Below, piece by piece: positions 1-6,178 of a stretch of 9,613 nt of DNA. Origin of the DNA: Desulfobacterales bacterium (GTDB lineage Bacteria > Desulfobacterota > Desulfobacteria > Desulfobacterales > JAFDCJ01); NCBI GenBank assembly GCA_029932495.1, contig JAOZPY010000079.1, positions 1-9,613 on the forward strand, in the 5' to 3' direction. The notes beneath the pieces are model-generated. The model had not been told where the DNA came from. It searched no databases and saw nothing but the letters and a program-made list of their open reading frames with translations. Position 1 is the stretch's first letter; every line of letters starts with the position of its first letter. The translations under genes and the position numbers were made by a program.

Positions 1-2
1 AC

Positions 3-31
3 TTGACAATATGTACGTTATAACGTACTAT
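3..31 (+). promoter_or_regulatory. Promoter and palindromic operator of the toxin-antitoxin operon
   Basis: A consensus -35 hexamer TTGACA (3-8) is followed, after 17 nt, by TACTAT (26-31), which matches 4 of 6 positions of the -10 consensus. The spacer and part of the -10 are occupied by a perfect 16-bp palindrome, GTACGTTATAACGTAC (13-28), with two GTAC-ended half-sites. YefM/Phd antitoxins are known to repress their own operons by binding such inverted repeats over the promoter, so this is most likely the autoregulatory operator. The palindrome is seen directly; the binding protein is inferred. Confidence 0.7.
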
Positions 32-67
32 TCAAGATATAAAATCATCAAAAAATTGAGGTCTATC

Positions 68-310
68 ATGCCAACCTTAACAGCCACTGAAGCAAGATCA
101 AAAATTTATCGGCTCATTGATGAAGCGGCGTCTTCTCATGAACCCATTGTTATAAAGGGTAAGCGTGGAAGTGCCGTTCTAATTTCCGAGGATGATTGGC
201 GATCCATACAGGAAACTCTTTATCTGTTGAATATCCCTGGAATGCGCGAATCCATCCGGGAAGGATTAGCAACTCCGATTGAGGAATGTTCTGAGGAAAT
301 CGACTGGTAA
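68..310 (+). CDS. yefM: Phd/YefM family antitoxin
   Basis: An 80-residue antitoxin of the Phd/YefM superfamily. It should bind and neutralise the toxin encoded next and repress the operon through its N-terminal DNA-binding fold. The N-terminus has the family pattern T-A-T-E-A-R (residues 5-10), then HEPIVIKGKRGSAVLIS in the centre and SIQETLYLL, as in YefM. The acidic C-terminal tail (EECSEEID) is the usual disordered toxin-binding segment. I chose the ATG at 68 because GAGG (58-61) sits 6 nt upstream and the length then fits the family. An in-frame ATG at 11 lies inside the operator palindrome and would add 19 residues unlike the family. The stop codon overlaps the toxin start by one base (TAATG), which suggests translational coupling. 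The family call is firm; the exact symbol follows similarity to E. coli YefM. Confidence 0.92.
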   Translation: MPTLTATEARSKIYRLIDEAASSHEPIVIKGKRGSAVLISEDDWRSIQETLYLLNIPGMRESIREGLATPIEECSEEIDW

Positions 311-570
311 TGTGGCGAGTCGTTTTCACAAAGCGGGCTCTTAAAGACGCCAAAAAATTATCTGCTGCCGGATTGCGGTCAAAAACTGATAAATTACTTG
401 ATATTTTACGTGAAAATCCCTATCAAGCTCCTCCTCCTTTTGAAAAACTTTTAGGCGATCTGTCGGGAGCCTATTCTCGTCGTATAAACATACAACATCG
501 TTTAGTATACCAAGTCATAGCTGAGGAGAAGGTGGTTAAAATTATTCGGATGTGGACACATTATGAATAG
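310..570 (+). CDS. yoeB: YoeB/Txe-type ribosome-dependent mRNA interferase toxin
   Basis: An 86-residue toxin of the RelE/YoeB fold. YoeB enters the ribosomal A site and cleaves mRNA during translation in the cytoplasm. The diagnostic block from residue 44, F-E-K-L-L-G-D-L-S-G-A-Y-S-R-R-I, followed by HRLVYQV (63-69), matches the YoeB core. The residues corresponding to the catalytic set Glu46, Arg65 and His83 of E. coli YoeB appear to be Glu45, Arg64 and His84. The protein ends WTHYE, close to YoeB's terminal HY. All key residues are present and the length is normal (YoeB is 84 aa), so the toxin looks intact. It overlaps the antitoxin by one base and has no separate promoter. No clear terminator follows it. 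Confidence 0.92.
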   Translation: MWRVVFTKRALKDAKKLSAAGLRSKTDKLLDILRENPYQAPPPFEKLLGDLSGAYSRRINIQHRLVYQVIAEEKVVKIIRMWTHYE

Positions 571-628
571 CTTAGAGCCCGCCGGTTTATCGTAAAAGTC
601 CTTGCAGATTCTGCACCATTCTGGGCCC

Positions 629-679
629 ATTCTGGGGACACCATTAATTACTGACGCCCCTGTTTCGATTAAACAATCT
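629..679 (+). repeat. Direct repeat, copy A (GGGGACACCAT type)
   Basis: This 51-nt segment aligns with 1411-1464 at 45 of 51 compared positions. It has a 3-nt deletion (ACT missing after GACACCAT at 637-644). Shared blocks include GGGGACACCAT, CTGACG and ATTAAACAATCT. Both copies have the same orientation and lie about 0.78 kb apart. From memory, GGGGACACCAT-ACTTAAT sequences recur in environmental proteobacterial genomes near IS200-like (Y1, REP-associated) transposase genes. No transposase is present here, so assignment to a mobile element is inference. Confidence 0.7.
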
Positions 680-832
680 TAAAACCCTATCAGTCGTATT
701 CCTATGGATACTAATTTTATGCAAAACACATCGAATCGAAGTGATTAATGACAATGAACTTATTTTTCGAGGGCTTTTTAGAAAAATTAAAGACATGCCA
801 ACTGTATTCATGCATGAAAAGGGGGTATGTGA

Positions 833-1024
833 AGGGGAAATTCAAACTTTTTTCGCCACAGGAATGCAGAAATAACATATGGAAAAAATAACCATTTTCT
901 GTACCTGACAGGTGTTCCGCTGCCGCTCCCACCTGCAGGTGAGAAATACGTTCGCGACGCGAATGCGCGAGTTGATGCTATCGCCCGTTATACAGGAGAA
1001 ATTGCCGGTCGACTCGCGCATTAG
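833..1024 (+). pseudogene. Possible C-terminal remnant of an unknown gene
   Basis: A 63-codon frame, open from just after TGA at 830-832 to TAG at 1022-1024, has no ATG, GTG or TTG that would give a sensible start. Its second half reads like real protein, with a proline-rich turn (GVPLPLPPAGEKYV) followed by an amphipathic stretch (ARVDAIARYTGEIAGRLA). It is GC-richer than the surrounding DNA. It ends 18 nt before the next start codon. I do not recognise the family. It may be the tail of a gene whose 5' part was lost, or chance coding. Confidence 0.3.
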
Positions 1025-1042
1025 ACAAATAATGGAGACCAG

Positions 1043-1390
1043 ATGATAATAATGTTTCTAGTCCTACTGCTTGTAGTGGGGATGCTGTGTACACCTGCTT
1101 ATCTATCGTCCCCAAAAAAGGATAATGAATCCAAATGGTTTTTAGTTTCTGCCCTACCGGGAATTGCGCTATGGGTCGGATTGACTGCAACAGGATACGG
1201 GGCTCAGAGCCTTTCGAACCTCTTTGAGGTATTTTTGATATCGTTCGCAACTATTGTAATGTCATACCTAAAGGTTTTTCTTGTTGACCCAAAATTGGAT
1301 AAACCGAAGCAAGCCACGTACACAATGATGGCGATTTTAGCTGTTGCCGCATTTCTATTGAGAACATTTATGCCAGTATTGCCGGAATAA
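1043..1390 (+). CDS. Small four-helix membrane protein, unknown function
   Basis: A 115-residue, strongly hydrophobic protein not assigned to any family. Four likely membrane spans lie at about residues 2-21, 33-51, 57-81 and 92-112. Charged residues concentrate in the loops at 25-31 (KKDNESK) and 82-89 (DPKLDKPK). The ATG at 1043 has GGAG (1034-1037) 5 nt upstream, a credible ribosome binding site. A second in-frame ATG at 1052 is an alternative start. It stands alone between the two direct-repeat copies, and its stop is 20 nt before copy B, so it may be cargo of a repeat-bounded segment. The hydrophobic pattern and binding site support a real gene; no enzymatic motif is visible. Confidence 0.65.
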   Translation: MIIMFLVLLLVVGMLCTPAYLSSPKKDNESKWFLVSALPGIALWVGLTATGYGAQSLSNLFEVFLISFATIVMSYLKVFLVDPKLDKPKQATYTMMAILAVAAFLLRTFMPVLPE

Positions 1391-1786
1391 TTGCAAAAAA
1401 GGCGATTCCAATTCGGGGGACACCATACTTAATTCCTGACGTTCTTGTTTCTATTAAACAATCTCAGCTGGCAATGGTTTTTGGATTCGTTATCTGTGTT
1501 CTATCGATTGGCTGGATTGAATTTATACCAACTTATTCATGTATCGGTTGAATTTAGTTCACGGTAAGGGTATATCTTATTTTAAAAGGAAAAGAAAAAA
1601 CGGGACCACAAAACAAGCGCCCTGAGGTGAGCATCAGTGGCCGGCGAGGCAAAAAAATCGCTGAAAAGTACAATGATTATGAGTATCTTGCAAATATTTC
1701 CATGAACATCATGGGCTGTCATTGAATGTATAAAAAAGAAAAAATTTGAGCCGCTAGAACCGATTGTTAAAATTAAAGGAGGGTAA
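1391..1786. other. Long leader region upstream of the NO reductase gene
   Basis: 396 nt without a convincing gene. It begins with repeat copy B (1411-1464) and continues as AT-rich DNA. TATAAA at 1729-1734 could be a -10 element, but no good -35 lies at the right distance. I looked for an FNR/Dnr-type TTGAT-N4-ATCAA site and for a sigma-54 GG-N10-GC pair and found neither. The region ends in AAAGGAGGG, a strong ribosome binding site (AGGAGG at 1777-1782) 4 nt before the norB start. Regulation of norB cannot be read from sequence here. Confidence 0.5.
1411..1464 (+). repeat. Direct repeat, copy B (GGGGACACCAT type)
   Basis: The 54-nt partner of copy A at 629-679, in the same orientation, and probably the more complete copy because it keeps the ACT that A lacks. 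It begins ATTCGGGGGACACCATACTT and ends ATTAAACAATCT. It starts 20 nt after the stop codon of the small membrane protein and lies in the leader of the NO reductase gene. Similarity to copy A ends soon after 1464, so the repeat unit is short. It may be the end of a REP/IS200-like element that no longer has its transposase. Confidence 0.7.
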
Positions 1787-4012
1787 ATGGAAAAAACGTT
1801 CTTAGACAAATTTATGAGTAAAAAAGGGTTGTACGCTTCTTTTTGGTTAATCAGTATTTTTATGGTCACGATTCTGATCTATTATACGGCAACTTTGCAA
1901 AAAGAGGTTCCGCCAATTGCCCAAAAGACAATTTCCCAATCAGGTGAAATCCTTTATACGTTTAATGATGTTGTGGAAGGCAAGGGCTATTTCCAAGAAT
2001 TTGATCTAATGGACTGGGGCACAATGCTTGGCATGGGTGCTTATATGGGCCCCGATTTTTCGACTGATTTTTTACATAAGCGGGTTGAATACTTATATGG
2101 CTTTTATGCGAACAAGCTTTACAATAAATCTGTTAGCGAACTGTCTGATATCGAAAAAGCCGGTGTAAAAGCGCGGGTTAAACAGGATGTTAAAAAGCAA
2201 ACCAGCCTCAAAGAAGACCGGGTCATTTATACAGAAGCATCTGCACAGGCTTACAAAAAGAATGTGGAATACCTGGTTGATCTTCTTGTAAATGGGGATA
2301 AAAATCGAAGTTTTCCAGGCGGCGTAATAAGGGCTGAGGAGGCTGTTAAAATTGCAGCTTTTGTGGACTGGTCACAATTAGTTGCGTCAACCCAGCGCCC
2401 CGGCACCGACCGAACGTGGTCGAACAACTGGCCACATGAACCGCTCATCGATCAGGATACCGGATGGAACAGTCATATTGTATCACTATGGGAATTTTTA
2501 ATTCTATGGACATTAACCATCATTATTATTTACCTGGCCTACGAATATCTTTTTAAAAAAGATCCTGATGAAAAACTTGAAGCCCCTTTACGGGTTACCT
2601 CACTTTTTAAATCGCAAAAAAAATTACTTAAATATATACCGATTGTTTCCGGGTTCCTACTTCTACAGTTGTTTCTTGGCGGCTATTTAGCTCATTTGTA
2701 TGCTGAACCGACTGCCACCTTAATCTTATCTCAGAAAATATTGCCATTTAATGTTCTGCGATCTTTGCATACACAGATTGCGATATTATGGGTTGCAATC
2801 GGCTGGCTTGTGGGCGGATTAATGATTGCCCCCTGGATTGCCAATAAAGACCATAAATTCCCCTGGCTTGTGGATGTGCTTTGGATCGCCCTGGTTGTTG
2901 TAGGGATTGGCTCGGTCCTGGGTTTGTATTTCGGCGCTACCGGCTATATGCGCGGAATCTGGTTCTGGTTTGGCAACGAGGGACGTGAATTGTTGAACCT
3001 TGGTAGAATCTGGGATTTTGGAATTGTGCTTGCGCTTGTTTTCTGGTTTCTGCTTATTGTTTCCCTAATTCGAAAATCCGCCACGAACAACCCGCTTGTT
3101 GGCACCATTATCTGGTCGGCATTTGCAATTGCAACGCTATATATCGCCGGCATGATGCCGATACAAAAAATTATGCCTAACTTTACATTGGATGATTACT
3201 ATAGATGGTGGGTGATTCATCTCTGGGTGGAATTGACCTTTGAGCTGTTTGCTGTAGGTGTAATCGCATTTTTTACTGTTTCTCTGGGGCTTATCTCACA
3301 TCGCGTTGCTGTAAAAGTAATGTTTTTTGAATTATTTCTGATTATGCTCAGTGGAACACTTGGGGTGGGACATCACTACTGGTGGCAAGGTCTTGATGAA
3401 TACTGGATTGCCATCGGCGGCATTTTTTCGGCTCTTGAACCGTTGCCATTGGCCCTGCTGATGATTGAAGCAATGAAAAACCACCGCGAAAAAGTGCATT
3501 CAGGTGAAGATTTTAAATTCGGAACACCTTTCATGTGGATTGCAGGCTCGGCTTTTCTTAACTGGATAGGTGCCGGATTTTTCGGAATGATTATCAACAC
3601 GCCTACAATCAGTTATTATTCCCATGGAACGTATTTGATTATGCCCCATGGCCATGTTGCCCTGCTCGGGGCGTTTGGTTATATCTCGATCGCGTTTATT
3701 TACTTGGTTGCAAGATCCAACGCCCTTGCAAACAATTATGTATGGAATGAAAAAATCAGTAAATTTGGCTTCTGGATATTGACAGTTGGGGTGTTGCTAT
3801 TTGCCGTGCCGACATTGATTATAGGCTTACAACAGGCACAGATAGCATGTGAAATAGGCTACTATTACACCCGTACCCGTGCCGCCCTACATGGTTTGCA
3901 AGGCTGGATGTGGTTTAGAATCCTGCCTGATGGTTTGATGTTATTGGGCGGCGCCGTGATTTTTTATGATCTTCTTGTAAAAACATATTTTTCAAAAAAG
4001 ATCGCGGCATAA
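1787..4012 (+). CDS. norB: Quinol-dependent nitric oxide reductase (qNOR)
   Basis: A 741-residue single-subunit NO reductase of the heme-copper superfamily. It reduces two NO to N2O in the cytoplasmic membrane with quinol electrons. A first membrane span (~14-36) precedes a large extracytoplasmic domain (~37-230) typical of qNOR. A second span (~237-256) and the catalytic helix bundle follow. Candidate heme b, heme b3 and FeB ligands are all present: His328 (LHTQ), His478 (HLWVE), His529-His530 (HHYWW), His621 and His623 (HGH), with Glu482 and Glu486. His303 and Glu307 (AHLYAE), plus Asp715, match quinol-site residues His328, Glu332 and Asp746 of Geobacillus qNOR. The intact FeB ligands argue against a NO-dismutase variant. 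The motif after the first FeB histidine reads HLWVELTFE where most NorB have HLWVEGVWE. A strong AGGAGG (1777-1782) fixes the start. Likely role: NO detoxification or respiration. Confidence 0.93.
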   Translation: MEKTFLDKFMSKKGLYASFWLISIFMVTILIYYTATLQKEVPPIAQKTISQSGEILYTFNDVVEGKGYFQEFDLMDWGTMLGMGAYMGPDFSTDFLHKRVEYLYGFYANKLYNKSVSELSDIEKAGVKARVKQDVKKQTSLKEDRVIYTEASAQAYKKNVEYLVDLLVNGDKNRSFPGGVIRAEEAVKIAAFVDWSQLVASTQRPGTDRTWSNNWPHEPLIDQDTGWNSHIVSLWEFLILWTLTIIIIYLAYEYLFKKDPDEKLEAPLRVTSLFKSQKKLLKYIPIVSGFLLLQLFLGGYLAHLYAEPTATLILSQKILPFNVLRSLHTQIAILWVAIGWLVGGLMIAPWIANKDHKFPWLVDVLWIALVVVGIGSVLGLYFGATGYMRGIWFWFGNEGRELLNLGRIWDFGIVLALVFWFLLIVSLIRKSATNNPLVGTIIWSAFAIATLYIAGMMPIQKIMPNFTLDDYYRWWVIHLWVELTFELFAVGVIAFFTVSLGLISHRVAVKVMFFELFLIMLSGTLGVGHHYWWQGLDEYWIAIGGIFSALEPLPLALLMIEAMKNHREKVHSGEDFKFGTPFMWIAGSAFLNWIGAGFFGMIINTPTISYYSHGTYLIMPHGHVALLGAFGYISIAFIYLVARSNALANNYVWNEKISKFGFWILTVGVLLFAVPTLIIGLQQAQIACEIGYYYTRTRAALHGLQGWMWFRILPDGLMLLGGAVIFYDLLVKTYFSKKIAA

Positions 4013-4031
4013 TATCAACCGCATCAACATG

Positions 4032-4076
4032 GGCTGGTAAAAACTGCACCGTTTAGCCATGCAGCTTTTACCAGCC
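4032..4076 (+). terminator. Strong hairpin downstream of norB
   Basis: GGCTGGTAAAA (4032-4042) pairs perfectly with TTTTACCAGCC (4066-4076). After one A/C mismatch, CTGCA (4044-4048) pairs with TGCAG (4060-4064), leaving an 11-nt loop. The 16 pairs begin 19 nt after the norB stop. No T-run follows on the plus strand, so it is not a textbook intrinsic terminator. It may instead protect the norB mRNA 3' end or attenuate read-through into the next gene. Confidence 0.6.
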
Positions 4077-4224
4077 GTCTATGCGCAGTGAAACAGTGTA
4101 CCAAGGGAATGCCGGTATAATAGCGCTCAAGTGGACTGCCCCGATGTTTCTATTCGGAACAGGCGGCCGGCTTCCTTCGGATTGGGCTGCAGGTTAGCAA
4201 TACGTTATTTATGAGAGGGATGTT
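4077..4224. promoter_or_regulatory. Spacer with a possible promoter for the Cys-rich protein gene
   Basis: A perfect TATAAT (4116-4121) lies about 100 nt before the GTG at 4225, but no good -35 is found 16-18 nt upstream, so the promoter call is weak. The same spacer holds a 38-codon ATG frame (4081-4197) ending in LPSDWAAG. It has no ribosome binding site and I do not call it a gene. If the promoter is real, the downstream gene could be transcribed independently of norB despite the hairpin. Confidence 0.3.
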
Positions 4225-4839
4225 GTGATTAAATTTTTAAATCCAAACAAACCAATAGCAACCTGCATAGCCGAGACATGTGATAACTGCGCCGTTTGTA
4301 AAACCCTGCATTGTCATTTTACGCTCAGAGATTTGATCTATTTTCTTTTGATTGCCTCTCCCTCTTTTCTATTAGGTGGGGCTGGAATTTACCATATAAA
4401 TGGATGGTTGCTAATTCCATGGCTGATTCTGATAATCGGATATTTTGGTTTTGTTGAAATCCGGGTGATGTGTTCCCATTGTCCGCATTATGCTGAAAAA
4501 GGAAACTCATTAAAATGTTGGGCAAATTACGGTTCGCCCAAAATCTGGAAATATCGACCTGGTCCAATGACATTTTGGGAAAAAACTGTATTTTTCATTG
4601 GTTTTGCACTTGTCTGGGGATATCCACTTTTTTTCCTGATTTCCAACATTCAAGTGTTTCTGCTGGTTGTTTATCTTCTAACAATTGCCGCTTTTTTTAC
4701 GACATTAAGAACCTTTCTTTGTTCCCAGTGTATGAATTTCGCCTGCCCGCTGAATACGGTTAAAAATGAAGTCCGTAGATATTTTTTTGAGCGTAATCCC
4801 GCGGTTGCTGAAGCATGGGCTATTGATATCAGGCACTAA
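4225..4839 (+). CDS. Cys-rich four-helix membrane protein, unknown function, linked to norB
   Basis: A 204-residue protein of no family I can name. Four membrane spans lie at about 37-57, 59-78, 120-140 and 142-162. Eleven cysteines form three clusters: C14, C19, C22, C25, C30 before helix 1; C83, C86, C98 between helices 2 and 3; C166, C169, C174 after helix 4. With an even number of helices between them, all three lie on one face. Lys and Arg are concentrated on that face and absent from the other loops, so it should be cytoplasmic. CxxC spacings and adjacent histidines (H85, H88) suggest a metal or Fe-S site, which is inference. Translation starts at GTG, with GAGAGGGA (4213-4220) 4 nt upstream; an ATG at 4220 would stop after two codons. 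Same strand as norB, 212 nt downstream, so a functional partnership is plausible but unproven. Confidence 0.85.
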   Translation: MIKFLNPNKPIATCIAETCDNCAVCKTLHCHFTLRDLIYFLLIASPSFLLGGAGIYHINGWLLIPWLILIIGYFGFVEIRVMCSHCPHYAEKGNSLKCWANYGSPKIWKYRPGPMTFWEKTVFFIGFALVWGYPLFFLISNIQVFLLVVYLLTIAAFFTTLRTFLCSQCMNFACPLNTVKNEVRRYFFERNPAVAEAWAIDIRH

Positions 4840-4915
4840 AAGCCATTAGGCAGGCTGACAAGTACATCCCAAATTTATTCTGGAAATCATGCAAACCGTC
4901 TGGGCAAGCAAGCGT
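4840..4915. other. Convergent junction between the two gene blocks
   Basis: Plus-strand genes end at 4839 and the minus-strand operon ends at 4916. The 76-nt gap has no strong terminator. A short AGCC/GGCT stem (4841-4844 with 4853-4856) followed by TTT on the minus strand is only four pairs and is a weak candidate for ending the beta-oxidation transcript. Confidence 0.35.
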
Positions 4916-6157
4916 TTAAACCCGCTCGATCACAGCTGCGATGCCCAGTCCGCCACCGCCGCAGATACACTCCAGGCCGTAGCGGGCGTTGCGGCGCTGC
5001 ATTTCATAAAGCAGGGTCACCAGCACCCGCGTGCCGGTACAGGCAATGGGGTGGCCCAGTGAGATGCCCGAGCCGTTGACATTGACCTTGTTGTAGCTGG
5101 CGGGATCGACTCCCATCTGTTTTAAATCCGCCAGCACCTGGGAGGCAAAAGCCTCCTGGATTTCAATCAGATCGATCTGTTCAAGGTTCAGCCCGGCGCG
5201 CTCCAGGGCCAGATGCACGGCCTTGGGCACCGTGGCATAGGCCTTGCGCGGATCGTCGCCGGCCACGGCAAAGGATTGGATTCGGCCCAGGGGGGTCAGG
5301 CCCAGTTCATCAGCTTTTTCACGGGAGGTGACCACCACCGCGGCCGCACCGTCATTTTCCGAAGAGGAATTTCCCGCCGTGCACACGCCGCCCAGCACCG
5401 GTTTGAGCCGGGCCAGTTTTTCGTAACTGGTATCTTCCCGCGGGCCCTCATCAGCGGTGACCAGCACCGGATCGCCCTTGGGCCGGGAAACGCTGACCGG
5501 AATGATTTCCGGGCCGAATTTTCCGGCTGATTGGGCTGCACAGGCCTTGCGGTGGCTTTCCAGGGCCCAGCGGTCACAGTCTTCACGGGAAATAGCTTCT
5601 TCGGTGGCCGCCGTCTCGGCCCAGGACATCATGGAGGGCAAAATTCCATAGCGTCCCTCCGGCTGGGACATGACCCGGGCGCGCTGAATCCGGTCATAAA
5701 AGGACATCCCCCAAATTGCCAGATCGCCGTGGCCCCTGGGCATGCCCTTCTTGCCGCCAACCCCCCACTTGATGTCCCCGGGGACATAAAATTCTGCCGT
5801 GCTCATGCTTTCCACGCCGCCGGCCACCACGATATCGGCCTGGCCGGCCTGGATTTTCATGGCCGCAAAACAGACCACGTCCAGGCCGGTGCAGCAGCGG
5901 CGGTCCATGGTGACGCCGGGTACGGAATCGGGCCAGCCGGCGGTAAGCAAGGCCATGCGGGCGATGTTCACATACTCGCCGTTCTGATACGACTGGCCCA
6001 TGATGACTTCGTCCACCGCGGCCGGGTCTATTTTCGATCGCTTGATCGCGGCGTCCAGCACCCGGGCTGCCAGATCATAGGCCGCCACGGTTTTAAGCGC
6101 CCCCATATACCTGCCGACCGGTGTTCGGACGGCTTCAACAATCACGGCTTGCTGCAT
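4916..6157 (-). CDS. Thiolase (acetyl-CoA acyltransferase) of beta-oxidation
   Basis: A 413-residue thiolase. It cleaves 3-ketoacyl-CoA with CoA to acetyl-CoA and a shortened acyl-CoA, or condenses two acetyl-CoA in reverse. The N-terminal VEAVRTPVGR (7-16) is typical of the family. Cys88 in M-D-R-R-C-C-T-G aligns with the acyl-accepting cysteine. His369 in GHPIACTG and Cys399 before GGGGLG are the other catalytic residues. Two departures from the common pattern are visible: CTG follows the nucleophile where ASG or GSG is usual, and the NEAFA motif reads Q334-EAFA, with Gln in place of the oxyanion Asn. The length (thiolases are usually ~390-430 aa) is normal. AGGAGG (6163-6168) lies 5 nt before the ATG. 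It is the last gene of the operon, 21 nt after the dehydrogenase stop. Chain-length preference cannot be read from sequence. Confidence 0.93.
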   Translation of the reverse strand: MQQAVIVEAVRTPVGRYMGALKTVAAYDLAARVLDAAIKRSKIDPAAVDEVIMGQSYQNGEYVNIARMALLTAGWPDSVPGVTMDRRCCTGLDVVCFAAMKIQAGQADIVVAGGVESMSTAEFYVPGDIKWGVGGKKGMPRGHGDLAIWGMSFYDRIQRARVMSQPEGRYGILPSMMSWAETAATEEAISREDCDRWALESHRKACAAQSAGKFGPEIIPVSVSRPKGDPVLVTADEGPREDTSYEKLARLKPVLGGVCTAGNSSSENDGAAAVVVTSREKADELGLTPLGRIQSFAVAGDDPRKAYATVPKAVHLALERAGLNLEQIDLIEIQEAFASQVLADLKQMGVDPASYNKVNVNGSGISLGHPIACTGTRVLVTLLYEMQRRNARYGLECICGGGGLGIAAVIERV

Positions 6158-6178
6158 GGATTCCTCCTGTCAATAAAT

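Larger units (their letters stand above)
571..1042. other. Gene-poor interval after the toxin-antitoxin operon
   Basis: I see no convincing complete gene here. The interval holds repeat copy A (629-679). Just before it is a near-tandem 10-bp duplication, CCATTCTGGG, at 616-625 and 627-636. A 47-codon ATG frame (748-891) has a basic, Cys-containing product, no good ribosome binding site and no recognisable fold, so I do not call it a gene. From about 900 to 1024 the base composition turns GC-richer and a start-less open frame appears (listed separately). The mixture suggests decayed or inserted DNA. Confidence 0.5.

Noticed and set aside
11..67. N-terminal extension of the antitoxin starting at ATG 11
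   Set aside because: The ATG lies in the operator/promoter, only a few bases after the -35, has no ribosome binding site, and the 19 added residues do not resemble the family.
748..891. 47-codon plus-strand reading frame
   Set aside because: No convincing ribosome binding site, no recognisable motif, and it lies in low-coding AT-rich DNA.
1391..1786. FNR/Dnr-type or sigma-54/NorR-type control of norB
   Set aside because: No TTGAT-N4-ATCAA site and no GG-N10-GC promoter could be found in the leader region.
1787..4012. Nitric oxide dismutase instead of NO reductase
   Set aside because: The FeB histidines, both motif glutamates and the quinol-site His, Glu and Asp are all present; NO dismutase-like proteins have replacements at such positions.
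4081..4197. 38-codon reading frame between norB and the Cys-rich protein gene
   Set aside because: No ribosome binding site; it follows directly on the hairpin and has no recognisable sequence features.
4841..4856. Intrinsic terminator of the minus-strand operon
   Set aside because: The stem has only four base pairs and the T-run is three bases long, too weak to call.
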